A DNA stretch of 64,000 nt from Myrica gale (Eukaryota > Streptophyta > Magnoliopsida > Fagales > Myricaceae), in contig OZ005620.1 in assembly GCA_963930655.1 (NCBI GenBank), forward strand, positions 18,667,001 to 18,731,000. Direction: 5' to 3'. Position numbers and translations under genes: made by a program. The notes below the pieces were generated by a model. The model saw only the letters and a program-made list of their open reading frames with translations, was not told the DNA's origin and ran no database searches. Shown here piece by piece: positions 55,360 to 64,000 of this stretch (the first letter of the stretch is position 1; each line of letters opens with the position of its first letter).

Positions 55360-55595
55360 TATTAAAGATAGCAACGGTCATATTCTCCATATATGAGCAA
55401 ATATTGTATAGCATATCATTTCCTTAGTTAACTACACACGATATAGCAAGAATCCATACAACACAATTCTTTCCTTTCCTAGTTCTACGAGATATGGGAA
55501 TTCTTCCCTTGTTATGTAATATAAATATTTGTACCTTTGATAATAAACATGAAGCCGATTCAGACAACTCTTCTCCTACTCTGTGCACCTTAACA
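55360..55595 (+). repeat. 3' LTR, 236 bp
   Basis: Starts TATTAAAG (TA instead of the usual TG) and ends CCTTAACA. Contains ATATAAATATTTG, a possible TATA box, near 55521. Confidence 0.92.
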
Positions 55596-55600
55596 ATAGG

Positions 55601-56362
55601 GGGGACAAAAGGGACCACTATGTGAGGATCTAAAGGCGTCCTAATGAATTAAACCCAGGAGAGGATATTGTCATGTAGTTTCAAGGTACATCCTAATTTT
55701 CCACGGAAAACGCGGTTTCCGGGGTCTATTCAGTGAGAGAAATTGGGCATCTCTGGTCTGTCAGATCATCGTCCGTGGATTGAAATTTGAACTTAGCACA
55801 GTGAACGCGGTAAATATAGGAGAGTTGAGGTTCTACTTAATCTTTGCGTGTCTGAAAATAAATCGGTATGTTGTTTTTGGTGAAATTTTTACGATTTAGA
55901 TTGACAATTTTTAAGTTATGTTTGAATTTTATTGGTATTTGTATTAACTTTTATTGATGTTTATAAAAATACTATTGAATTGTATTGGTATTTGTGTAGA
56001 AGTAAGGTCAGAAAACTAGATACAAATTCTTAAAATTTTTACGAAACAAACATGCCCTTAGGATATTTTGGCATAAGATTTTTCTCCCAATTAGCTAAAA
56101 AAGACTAAAAAAATGAAAATCACATGGAAACAAGAGTAAGAGGGGTAGCTTGGTAAATCTAAGATCGTGTTTAAATATCATTAGAATGGTTAAAATTTTA
56201 TATATGAAAATTAGAAAAAAAAATGAAGAGAGAATATTCGAATGAATATTATAGTAAAAAAAAAGAATTGAGGTGAAATATATTATTTTTTAATTTTTTA
56301 ATTAGATTAAAATTTTGGTTATAAATTAAATATTTTTAATTTTTGATAATTTGGGAGACTGA
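55601..56362. other. Spacer
   Basis: AT-rich, no gene supported. Confidence 0.35.
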
Positions 56363-56371
56363 ATACTATAA

Positions 56372-56515
56372 GGGATAAATACAATTTTGGTCTCTGTAGT
56401 TTACTCAAAAATCAAATAAGTTCTTAAACTTTAAAACGCAATTTGATAAGTTTTAAAGTATAAGAACTTATTTAATTTTCAGTCAAAGCATATAGACCAA
56501 ATTTATATTTATCTC
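56372..56515. mobile_element. Mutator-like MITE, 144 bp
   Basis: The ends GGGATAAATAC and GAGATAAATAT (reverse complement) are flanked by 9-bp repeats ATACTATAA (56363-56371) and ATATTATAA (56516-56524), with one mismatch. The interior is inverted. It shares the GATAAATAC terminus with the MITE at 11642. Confidence 0.7.
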
Positions 56516-57881
56516 ATATTATAAATTACATATATCCCAGAGAAAAACTGTCACCCACCAAAAATCAGCATAAATAAATAAAATAAATTTATCACATTTA
56601 TTGGAAACAAAACATAATATATCGATATTGTTCAAAACATAAACTTGAACAACTTAAAATCCATAATGATGCTCTCATCTATCCCGCCCACATGCTCTCT
56701 AGGCTCAATCTCTGAGCAATCTCTGAAAATAAGAAAAATAAAACGGAGTGAGTTCAACAACTCAGTAAGTAGAGAATAAAAACATATATTTTTTTCTTTA
56801 AAAATAATACTCAATTCAGTTACCAGAAATACAGAAAATAAAGTAACTTTTCAGAAAATCCTCTTTGGCATCAGCAGTAAGCCACATTGACTCCTGTGGC
56901 AGGGTTGTGCAACGACTTAACCGGTGGCCAAACCGAATTAAGCCAACAGTAAGTGGAGTTTGCCCTACTAAGACTTAGTCACGTACGCTAAGTGTGCACT
57001 AGGGAGAAAACCACACAGAAACCAATCCGAAGAATGGGCGCACCAGTAATCAGTAATGAGTTGGTACCAACAGCAGCAGTAATCAGTAATCAGAACATCG
57101 CCTCGAGGTTTGAAAACAGTATAATATATAATATCAAAACTCAGATTTAAAATCAGAAATGATGTTCAGCAGAATACAGAATCTTTGAGAAATAATTCAG
57201 TACTGTCATTTAACCAATCTCAGTAGATCTTTTAAAATTCCACATTTGTTTTCAGAATAAAAAAACTTGCAATAAAATATTTTCCACAAAATCGTTTATG
57301 AAAACGTGTTCATAATTTTTGGAGAAAAATATTATAGTAGCTCCGCTTACCCAATTTACTTCGATAATCGAACCGCCCTAAAATCCACGTATTGCAGCGG
57401 CCCAAAAGAACCGAAGAAAATCGAGAAACTCAACAATGACCGAAATTGACCTAGAGAGAAAGAGAGAGATCTAAAAAATGATAGAGAATTCACATTTGAG
57501 AGGTGTGAATAATCTGTGAGCAAAATGTCCCTTTTATAGGCCGAATCAAAGTGTAACAACCTCAAATCGTTGCCCTTTCGAAATCCTCCATTAACCACCA
57601 TAAATCGCTTGATTTATTGAGAAAACGTCAAGATCCTAACAATGAAGTTGAATGGCCACGAAAATCAGTCGAAAAGGTGCTAAAACGGATGAGAAATCGA
57701 AGAGAGAGTGAGAGATTTTGATGAGAGAGAACTGAAGGGTTGAAAACGGCGGCTAGGGCAGAAGAATCGAGATTCCAAAGTTTGGGGAAGAAGAAGATCA
57801 AAACACATCGTTTTACTTAAAAATCTAATTTGGCAAAACGTGTTTAAATAAACTAAAGTTTCATTATAAAAATAAGCGTGC

Positions 57882-57950
57882 ACGTGCGCCTTAGTGGTTC
57901 AGCTACATTTTGCCATCCCCAGCGCTTGGGTTCGAATTCCCATGTGACAT
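57882..57950 (+). repeat. tRNA-like (SINE head) sequence inside the solo LTR
   Basis: GCGCCTTAGTGGTTCAGC resembles box A and GGGTTCGAATTCCC is a good box B, at tRNA-like spacing. It does not fold as a canonical tRNA gene by eye. Confidence 0.45.
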
Positions 57951-58009
57951 ATTTTTCAAAATAAAGCTGCTAACCTTTAGATATATTCAACTGCGTATAA
58001 GCTAACAAG

Positions 58010-58070
58010 TTGCGCGCTTGGCCTAGTGGTCTTCTCCTGTTAAAACCCTAGGTTTGAAATTCGACTCCAG
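58010..58070 (+). repeat. Second tRNA-like sequence inside the solo LTR
   Basis: TTGGCCTAGTGGTC resembles box A and GGTTTGAAATTCGAC is a weaker box B. It lies about 130 bp from the first tRNA-like sequence. Confidence 0.4.
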
Positions 58071-58123
58071 CCTTTGTCAAAACCTCTCATTTTTTTTAAA
58101 AAAAATTGGGTTCTCACAAAAAC

Positions 58124-58583
58124 AAACAATCAATAAAACGAATCTTCTGCCGGCTCACGTACAGATCAGTTGGAGTAAGAGCATTAAGGAGGGGAAGGAT
58201 GTTTGGAATTATATGTCAGGGGTAGGGGTAGGCAGCAGTAGCAACGGTGACTGTTTTGGTTGAAACTCCCGTTGTTTTCGCTTAGTGAGGTGGACATTTC
58301 AACCGCCATGGAAGCCAGATAATTAATGGGAGTGGTAGGCTGTATTCGCATACCAATTACTCACGGTACCTGTGAGAGAGAATGCTACTGGCCGACAAGA
58401 AAATGAAAGGGAAGCGGCTAAGAGCGAGGAAGGATCGGGGCCGAAGCCAGAATTTGGCTCTTCAGGGTCAAAATAGAATATTAAAAAATTTTGAGGGGTT
58501 AATGCCAAAAATAAAAAGAGGTAAATTTTAAGAAAAAATTCTAATTTTGTGGGGGAGTTTGGGGCCGTTGCCACGCTTCGCCC
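58124..58583. other. Spacer with old transposon-end sequence
   Basis: About 58440-58583 is GGGGCC-rich and resembles the interior edge of TTF-type hAT elements, but no boundary can be drawn. No gene. Confidence 0.3.
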
Positions 58584-58591
58584 ATGCTGAG

Positions 58592-59794
58592 CAGTATAAC
58601 TATATGACTTTTTTCATTAAGTTGGCCCCCTTGACCCAAAAAAATAAAGTGAAATTAATAATTTATTTTACTCCAAGATTCAAGTAATATCATGGAAATG
58701 TATGAATGGTTCATGGTTGTTTCACTCGATTATTTTGCAAATTCTATCAAAAAAGGGAATATCGAATATCATTTAAGACTTTATTTTGTAGATTATTTTA
58801 GAACTCGATTATTTATTTGAATGCACAATGTTAGAGAGAATTCAATTAATAGTAGCTTTTTATTTTTTAAGTATTGACAGGAGTAGTTTTTCTAATTTGT
58901 TTTCTATGAGAAATTGAAGAGGGACTTATTGATATTATAATTTATTTTTCCAGCCATGGTTTATATAAGGATAATGTATTTCATGTCACCTTTTACGGTC
59001 TTTTATCATTGGTCATTGGTTTCTTAATTTTGCTGTCATGGGTTATATAAGGATGATATATTTCACAGCCTCTTTCTTTGATTTTGAGATTGTTGTACTC
59101 CAAATTCTTTTTCATATTATTGTGGCTATTGATTATTGATTAAGTTTTGAAATTATATTGAAATTGTGATTAGGACTAGGTTGTGAAATTATGATTAGGG
59201 CCTTAGGTTGTGACTTGTGAAATTATATTGATAAATTTTGTTTTATTTTGTTTAGATAATTGATAAGTTTTTGATTAAAAAAATTAGCGTGGTCTTCTAA
59301 CACTCCTAATGTGACTGCTACTTCTGAGACGAATACTAGTTCGAAAAAGCCTCGTGTTTTATTTAGTCCAGATGATATTGATGCTGACCCAGGGTTACGT
59401 AAACTCATTGAAGAATATGATTATGAGATTATAGATCAAGTTCGGAAGGAGTATTTGATAAAAGGTCCTTGTCAGCAGCTTGTGCAGGATTTTCCCAAGA
59501 AGCAATATGGAAATCGAATGGTAGTATATATTGAAACTATTGATAACGAAGTCATATTACAACATTTTCAGAAGATTTTGAAACTATTGATAACGAAGTC
59601 ATATTACAACATTTTCAGAAGATGCAGAGTCGTAGGATCCAATTGTCATCTCTCAGTCTCAGCAAATAGTATTGTACGTGTATTTCAATATAATATATTT
59701 TTAATATTTTTAGTCTTTTCGTAAAAAAAAAATTTGCTGTCATTTTTCCATAGGAGCTGGCCCCCCTTCAGAATCATTCCTAGTTCCGCCACTG
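58592..59794 (+). mobile_element. TTF/ZMYM-type hAT deletion derivative, 1203 bp
   Basis: It starts CAGTATAAC and ends AGTTCCGCCACTG, whose reverse complement is CAGTGGCGGAACTAGG, as in the element at 6418. It is flanked by the perfect 8-bp duplication ATGCTGAG (58584-58591 and 59795-59802). It keeps only the N-terminal part of the transposase. Confidence 0.9.
59311..59724 (+). pseudogene. N-terminal piece of a TTF-type hAT transposase
   Basis: The frame reads KKPRVLFSPDDIDADPGLRK, then VRKEYLIKGPCQQLVQDFPK and QYGNRMV. This is the region just before and at the start of the TTF/ZMYM zinc finger (the usual form is DPGLR...REYLxKGPCQP...FP). A 47-bp tandem duplication (59531-59577 and 59578-59624) shifts the frame, after which no transposase sequence follows. 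Confidence 0.8.
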
Positions 59795-59802
59795 ATGCTG
59801 AG

Positions 59803-60116
59803 GACGCCAGTCGGCCAGTGTTTCTGAGTTAGAGAGAGATTGACAGCATAAGCTAGATCAAAGAGTTTAGGAGTTAAAATTTAAATAATTATATAAAATT
59901 TTCTCTTTTTATCAAATCATTATTTTTCACTCTAAATAAGTATAAAAAATTTATTAAAATCATTTCTTCCTTCACTTTTTTATTAATTCATATACTCCAA
60001 AATTTTAACAATCAAACACCATATGAGGAGAAAGATGAGGGTAAAAATTAGAATAAAACTACGTCCAAGATATGTCTACACTAAACATACACCTCAATTA
60101 AACATACACCTAAATT
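59803..60116. other. Spacer, AT-rich
   Basis: Possible further MITE (about 59858-60030, ends GGAGTTAAAATTT and CCAAAATTTTAAC), not well bounded. Confidence 0.3.
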
Positions 60117-60297
60117 AAGGTTGTGTTTGCATGAAAAATTTTACAAAAATTTTCACCAACTCATAATAAAATACTACAATATAATCTCTCTCTCCCATTA
60201 AATCATAACTTTTCACTACAAAAATATAAAAAATTACCTCTCTCTTCACTTTTTCACAAAACCCAATACCAAAAATTTTATAACACAAACATACCCT
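60117..60297. mobile_element. Tourist-like MITE, second copy
   Basis: The left end GGTTGTGTTTGCATGAAAAATTTT pairs with the right end AAAATTTTATAACACAAACATACCC. TAA lies on both sides. The interior shares ATAATCTCTCTCTC and TTACCTCTCTCTTCACTTTT with the copy at 44975. Confidence 0.6.
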
Positions 60298-60384
60298 AAA
60301 GCCAATAAATACACAATGCAAATCCCTAATAAGCAAACAAAGGTAAACGAGACAAGATATGTCTCCATTACTCAGCAACCAACA

Positions 60385-60480
60385 AGTGTAGATGTAGGCA
60401 ATGAACATTCAGCAAGTGTAGATGTAGACAATGAACATTCAGCAAGCAATGAAAGCAATGAACATTCAGCAAACAATGAA
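60385..60480. repeat. Minisatellite with GCAATGAACATTCAGCAA units
   Basis: Irregular tandem units containing AATGAACATTCAGCAA, at about 60400, 60430 and 60459, with a fourth near 60536. Confidence 0.7.
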
Positions 60481-60581
60481 CGAGACAATGAAAGCAAACA
60501 ATTATAAGTTTAGGTGGGGTTATAGACAATTCAGCAATGAACATTCAGCAATCTCATGCAGTAGCAGTGCCCAAAGCATCA

Positions 60582-60775
60582 TATTTTCTTCTAATGGTGA
60601 TATTGACTCTGCATCATACAAGATATGCAACTGAAAGCATCAACAGTTTCCAAAACATCATATTGACTCTGCATCATAAAAGATATGCAACTGAAAGCAT
60701 CAACAGTTTCCAAAGCATCATATTTTCTTCTAATGGTGATATTGACTCTGCATCATATTTTCTTCAAATGTTATT
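60582..60775. repeat. Tandem repeat, unit about 61 bp
   Basis: Units contain CATATTGACTCTGCATCATA, AAGATATGCAACTGAAAGC and ATCAACAGTTTCCAAA, with a second interleaved block CATATTTTCTTCTAATGGTG at both ends. Confidence 0.75.
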
Positions 60776-60915
60776 ATAACCTAATATGATGTTTGAATTT
60801 TTTCCAAAGCATGCATCACCAACTTTGAAGCTTTTGGCCTCAACAAAAGCATCAACAATTGTAAAAACAATATCCACAGGCTTTCAATGTACATACAATG
60901 AAGTAGCGAGCACAC

Positions 60916-61804
60916 ATGACACCTAAAGTTGCAGATAATATTGTATACCACCCGATGTAATACACAAAAACAGTATGTCAGTATCTTCCAGGCAAATATT
61001 TAAAATGCACCTCTCAATTGGATCTTCAAGAATGACCTTGTCACCAAAATGTATGATCTACAACAACAGAAACGAGTGCACGTCAATAAGAAATGAGAGA
61101 ACATCAAGACTGAAACCAAAAACTACTATACTATCGACTCCTAACAACAGAAGGCAAAAATAAAGTCCCACACAATAATGCTTCGCAGATAAAACTAAGG
61201 TTCCTAGAATCGTTCTCTTTTTTTTAATAGATCATGTTCCAAAACTGGAACCGAAAAACAATAGACCAGGTTCCTAGAACCTTTCGTTTTAGCAAACAGA
61301 CTCAATACGGAAAATCGACAAAAACGAGAAGGACAAGTAATAGATCCCATGAACAAAGTAAAATTCGAAAACAAATAGACCTGGGTCGCCTTACTCATTT
61401 GGCTAAGAACATTATCAACATTAACAGAGAGAGAAGCGACCGTCGTTCGGAGAAAGAGAGGGATAGGGTTTTCGCGAATTGGAGGGAGGAGAGGGAGATA
61501 GGGTTTTTTACCGTGGATCAAGCACGTTTTGATCTGCGGTATTTTTTTTCTTTTTTTAACTATTAAACGACGTCGTTCTATTTAAAATAGAACGACGTCG
61601 TTTTAATATTCAATTAATTAAAAATAAAAAAATTCGGATCCAGTTTTTCGGCTAAACCGGCGGAAAACTCCACTTCCGGTTCCGGGAAAACTCCAAATGG
61701 ACCACCGGTTCCGATTCCTGGAAGATTCGGACCTCCTCTTCCCGAAATCGGTGACGGAACCGAAACCAGAGATACGCCGGGGCCGTACCGGATTTACACC
61801 CCTA
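60916..61804 (-). mobile_element. 5' fragment of the hAT element 1 family
   Basis: On the minus strand it starts TAGGGGTGTAAATCC at 61804 and matches 1123-1740 of element 1 (terminus, CCGGTTCCGG region, AACGACGTCGTT palindrome, CT-rich leader, and the conserved short frame 60975-61163 that mirrors 1494-1682). It carries about 270 bp of leader or intron absent from element 1. Similarity stops at about 60916, so no transposase is present. Confidence 0.85.
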
Positions 61805-61847
61805 GTCCAAAGTATGGCTCCCAATCGCCGAGAACTGGGAACGAACT

Positions 61848-61986
61848 TTAGGGTATGGCTCCCAATCGCCTTCCACATTCCGCACTTCCATCTAATATCA
61901 TCTCCTCATCGTACGTGTACACAAACCCCATTTCTGTCAATTTTGTAGAATCGCATCCAATTCTGTCATATGCTCCTTCCATGAAT
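61848..61986 (-). pseudogene. Duplicated last exon of the anthocyanidin-reductase-like gene
   Basis: This is a copy of the exon 62267-62405 exactly 419 bp away, with one visible residue change (Val to Ala near the end) and the same TAA stop and splice acceptor. The similar block runs from 61805 to about 62056. The hAT fragment abuts its downstream side at 61804. Confidence 0.88.
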
Positions 61987-62266
61987 CTGAAAAGGAGTTT
62001 CACAGTCAAAGAAAAGCTGCCTTCGTTAACTTAAGAAAGAGTCTTATGAATCCCTCCATAAATTCTTCGATCCAAATATCAGAGAAATGCTCAGTATATA
62101 TCTATGTAATCTCCACTCAAAAGGTTATAAGGGTACCGCGGTGCCAATAGTTTCCTTGACAATCGAAAAGGAAGTTTAATATAGGTAGCAGTACTTCTAC
62201 AATTGATCATGAACTTGTTCAACGTCCAAAGTATGGCTCCCAATCGCCGAGAACTGGGAACGAACT

Positions 62267-63410
62267 TTAGGGTATGGCTCCCAATCGCCTTCCACATTCC
62301 ACACTTCCATCTAATATCATCTCCTCATCGTACGTGTACACAAACCCCATTTCTGTCAATTTTGTAGAATCGCATCCAATTCTGTCATATGCTCCTTCCA
62401 TGAATCTGAAAAGGAGTCTCACAGTCACAGAAAAGCTGCCTTCGTTAACTTAAGAATGAGTCTTATGAATCCCTTTTGATTGGGTGATCAAGTTTCTCTT
62501 TTAAACCAAAGGGATAAAAAAATCTCAGCAATTCTACTGTACATAAAAGCCTTTACTGTTTTGCAATCTCATGATATTCCGGGAACTTTTCTTGCAAGTA
62601 TGTTGCGATTTCTCTGATGGTTGGATTGGTGGCAGAACAAATGAATCTTCCTTTCAGTGATGGTTTTTCCATACAGAAGATATGTGCTCGGCAAACGTCT
62701 TCAATGTGTATGAGAGGAATCGAACCCAGAAGTTCTTGCAAAAGCTTTAATGAGTTTAGGAAGTCCAAATTGCCAGTGACCGGTGATACAATTGTCTCCA
62801 TATTTCCAGATACATATGGAAGAAGAGTTTCACCTCCCACTAGGCCACAGACAAGTGTCACAACTTCGAGTCTGCCATTATCAACTTCATTATATTTCAG
62901 TACCTCTTTTTCTCTGCTAATGTCTTTGATTTAATGTATCCCTACAATACATACCCAGAAAATAAAATAGATATTCACTGTTCCAAGATCTTCATATATA
63001 GATCAAATACTCGGTACATTTTTGGTAATGATCATGGTAGGAATAAATTCTAATGTTCTCTTTCTTAAATAGTCACCTATAATTTATCAAGTCAATCATA
63101 TATAGGATTCAGTGAGTTTCTTAGAAAAATTATCTCAAGTCAAAGTCGAACATGATATAGCAGAAGTACGTACCAGCAAAAAATCGTTGGCATAAGTGAA
63201 TGAGACATCAAGCGGTGTCCAACAAGATTCATCGATGCAGAACTCGAAACGAACTCCGTCTTCTGTCAATGGCGACGAAGCCATTACAGAGGCAGTGTAG
63301 ATGAGTCGCTTTACGGTTTGCGGTCGAATGCACGCATCAGCAATAATTCTAACCGCGGCAATAGCAGCTTCATCTGTATCCTTGTACTGTGTTTCGGGAT
63401 TTTCAAACTC
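62267..63410 (-). pseudogene. Anthocyanidin-reductase/vestitone-reductase-like oxidoreductase, frameshifted
   Basis: Exons on the minus strand are 63410-63174 (QYKDTDEAAIAAVRIIADAC, then IRPQTVKRLIYTASVMASSP and CIDESCWTPLDVSFTYAND), 62941-62557 (GYIKSKTLAEK, then EVVTLVCGLVGG, IHIEDVCRAHIFCMEKPSLK and GRFICSATNP) and 62405-62267 (FMEGAYDRIGCDSTKLTEMG, then YDEEMILDGSVECGRRLGAIP and stop). The exons join in phase. YIKSK is the Tyr-x3-Lys catalytic pair and YTAS supplies the Ser of this short-chain dehydrogenase group. The NADPH-binding N-terminus lies beyond the right edge. A run of five T (62907-62911) where three are expected adds two bases after LAEK and breaks the frame. That is either a real lesion or an assembly error in a homopolymer. 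Without it the gene would be whole in this window. Flavonoid reduction is the likely role, inferred from family. Confidence 0.8.
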
Positions 63411-64000
63411 TTGGTCACCAAATTAAATTCTGTAACGCGTATGCGTAAAATAAGTAAGATCTTAATCTGTTTAATAAGTAGATAAAATTATTAAAAAAAA
63501 TGATATATACTTTCTCCAGAACTTTGGAGAAGGCAATAACCAATATATATATCCAGAACATCCAGTAACTCAGACTCTCGTACAATGAGTACAACCGTAA
63601 CTACGGCTTATAACAGCTACCAATTTCTTTAGCACATAGGTCACTGAAGAGATGAGCACGCTAATGTTGAGAGGTACACGCAACTCGAGTACAAGTTTTG
63701 CACAGTTCAAATTACAGGGATCTCCAAAAATAATAAATAAATCTCAACTCCAATCACCCAACGAGCCTGTGTTCAAACTCAAGTGAAATTCTAGTTCAAT
63801 AAGTGTTGGTGCAATTAATCACTACTGTAAACCATAGAAAAAAACAAAGACAACATTAAAATTTAACTTAGTTTTCTCAAGTTAAGGTACATCTATAGAT
63901 AGAGACGACAAAAAAATATATTAATCCCAAAATCCAGTGTGAAATAAATAAATAAAAAACTACTCCAAATAACATAAATCCTAGTACATCTAAATCTTAC
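63411..64000. other. Probable intron of the reductase-like gene
   Basis: AT-rich sequence with no recognised exon. Upstream exons should lie past 64000. Confidence 0.4.

Larger units (their letters stand above)
51011..55595 (+). mobile_element. Copia LTR retrotransposon with intact polyprotein and cut-down 5' LTR
   Basis: The 5-bp duplication ATAGG flanks it (51006-51010 and 55596-55600). The 5' LTR 51011-51057 is 47 bp, and the 3' LTR 55360-55595 is 236 bp. The primer site TGGTATCAGAGCC (51058-51070) matches initiator tRNA-Met. The polypurine tract CTTGAGGGGGAG is at 55348-55359. The insertion is recent enough that the 4.3-kb frame has no break. The usual LTR promoter region is missing from the 5' LTR. 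Confidence 0.95.
56549..58118 (-). mobile_element. Solo LTR, Gypsy-like, 1570 bp
   Basis: In plus-strand view it starts TGTCACCCACC and ends GGGTTCTCACA; on the minus strand this is a TGTGAGAACCC...GGTGACA LTR. It is flanked by the perfect 5-bp duplication AAAAC (56544-56548 and 58119-58123). A minus-strand TATA-like CCTATAAAAGGG lies at about 57530-57541, followed by a CT-rich leader. No internal element sequence adjoins it, so it is a product of LTR-LTR recombination. The Gypsy label rests on the TGTGAGAACCC start and length and is less sure than the solo-LTR call. Confidence 0.8.

Noticed and set aside
57882-58070. Two genuine tRNA genes
   Set aside because: Box-like elements are present, but I could not form a proper acceptor stem or anticodon arm, so they are listed as SINE-like repeats only.

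Overview
This window is nuclear DNA of a flowering plant, almost certainly a eudicot and probably a woody one. The genes have introns with GT-AG (once GC-AG) boundaries. They include plant-specific types: a single-repeat R3-MYB of the CAPRICE/TRIPTYCHON type, a family 28 polygalacturonase, an anthocyanidin-reductase-like oxidoreductase, a stand-alone I9 propeptide and a secreted histidine-rich protein. AT-rich spacers hold many DNA transposons, MITEs, SINEs and Copia/Gypsy elements. I cannot name the species. No rRNA, canonical tRNA or CRISPR was seen.

Layout. 1-9.4 kb: an old hAT element (from 1123) with a broken RICESLEEPER-type transposase abuts a polygalacturonase gene whose catalytic-motif exon is split by a second, fold-back hAT element (6418-8331, perfect 8-bp target duplication). 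10-11.2 kb: an intact histidine-rich secreted repeat protein on the minus strand. 11.6-17.7 kb: a Mutator-like MITE, a hAT MITE, a complete-ended 3.6-kb hAT element with a deleted transposase, and a solo hAT end. 19.5-21.7 kb: a LINE-like insertion with an 18-bp target duplication. 22.2-22.8 kb: a three-exon I9 inhibitor-like gene. 25-32 kb: MITEs, a SINE, and a decayed alpha/beta-hydrolase gene with a 2.1-kb CACTA element in an intron.

32.9-43.5 kb: a local family of small hydrophilic-protein genes on the minus strand. One copy is truncated by a decayed Copia element and has a gag-only Copia between its TATA box and its ATG. One survives only as a promoter relic. One (42599-43361) is intact. 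44.5-47 kb is MITE-rich. 47.6-49.8 kb: an intact CPC/TRY-like R3-MYB gene whose upstream region carries sense and antisense pieces of its own exon 2. 51.0-55.6 kb: a Copia element with an intact 1422-residue polyprotein but a 5' LTR of only 47 bp. 56.5-58.1 kb: a Gypsy-like solo LTR. 58.6-59.8 kb: a hAT deletion derivative. 60.9-63.4 kb: a second copy of the first hAT family lies against a tandemly duplicated last exon of an anthocyanidin-reductase-like gene.

The genes do not form a pathway. The main theme is how transposons have cut, duplicated and separated single-copy genes, often with readable target-site duplications. The strongest candidates for something new are the self-matching upstream region of the MYB gene, the fold-back element in the polygalacturonase catalytic exon, the GTGTCGACAC hairpin array and the histidine-rich repeat protein.
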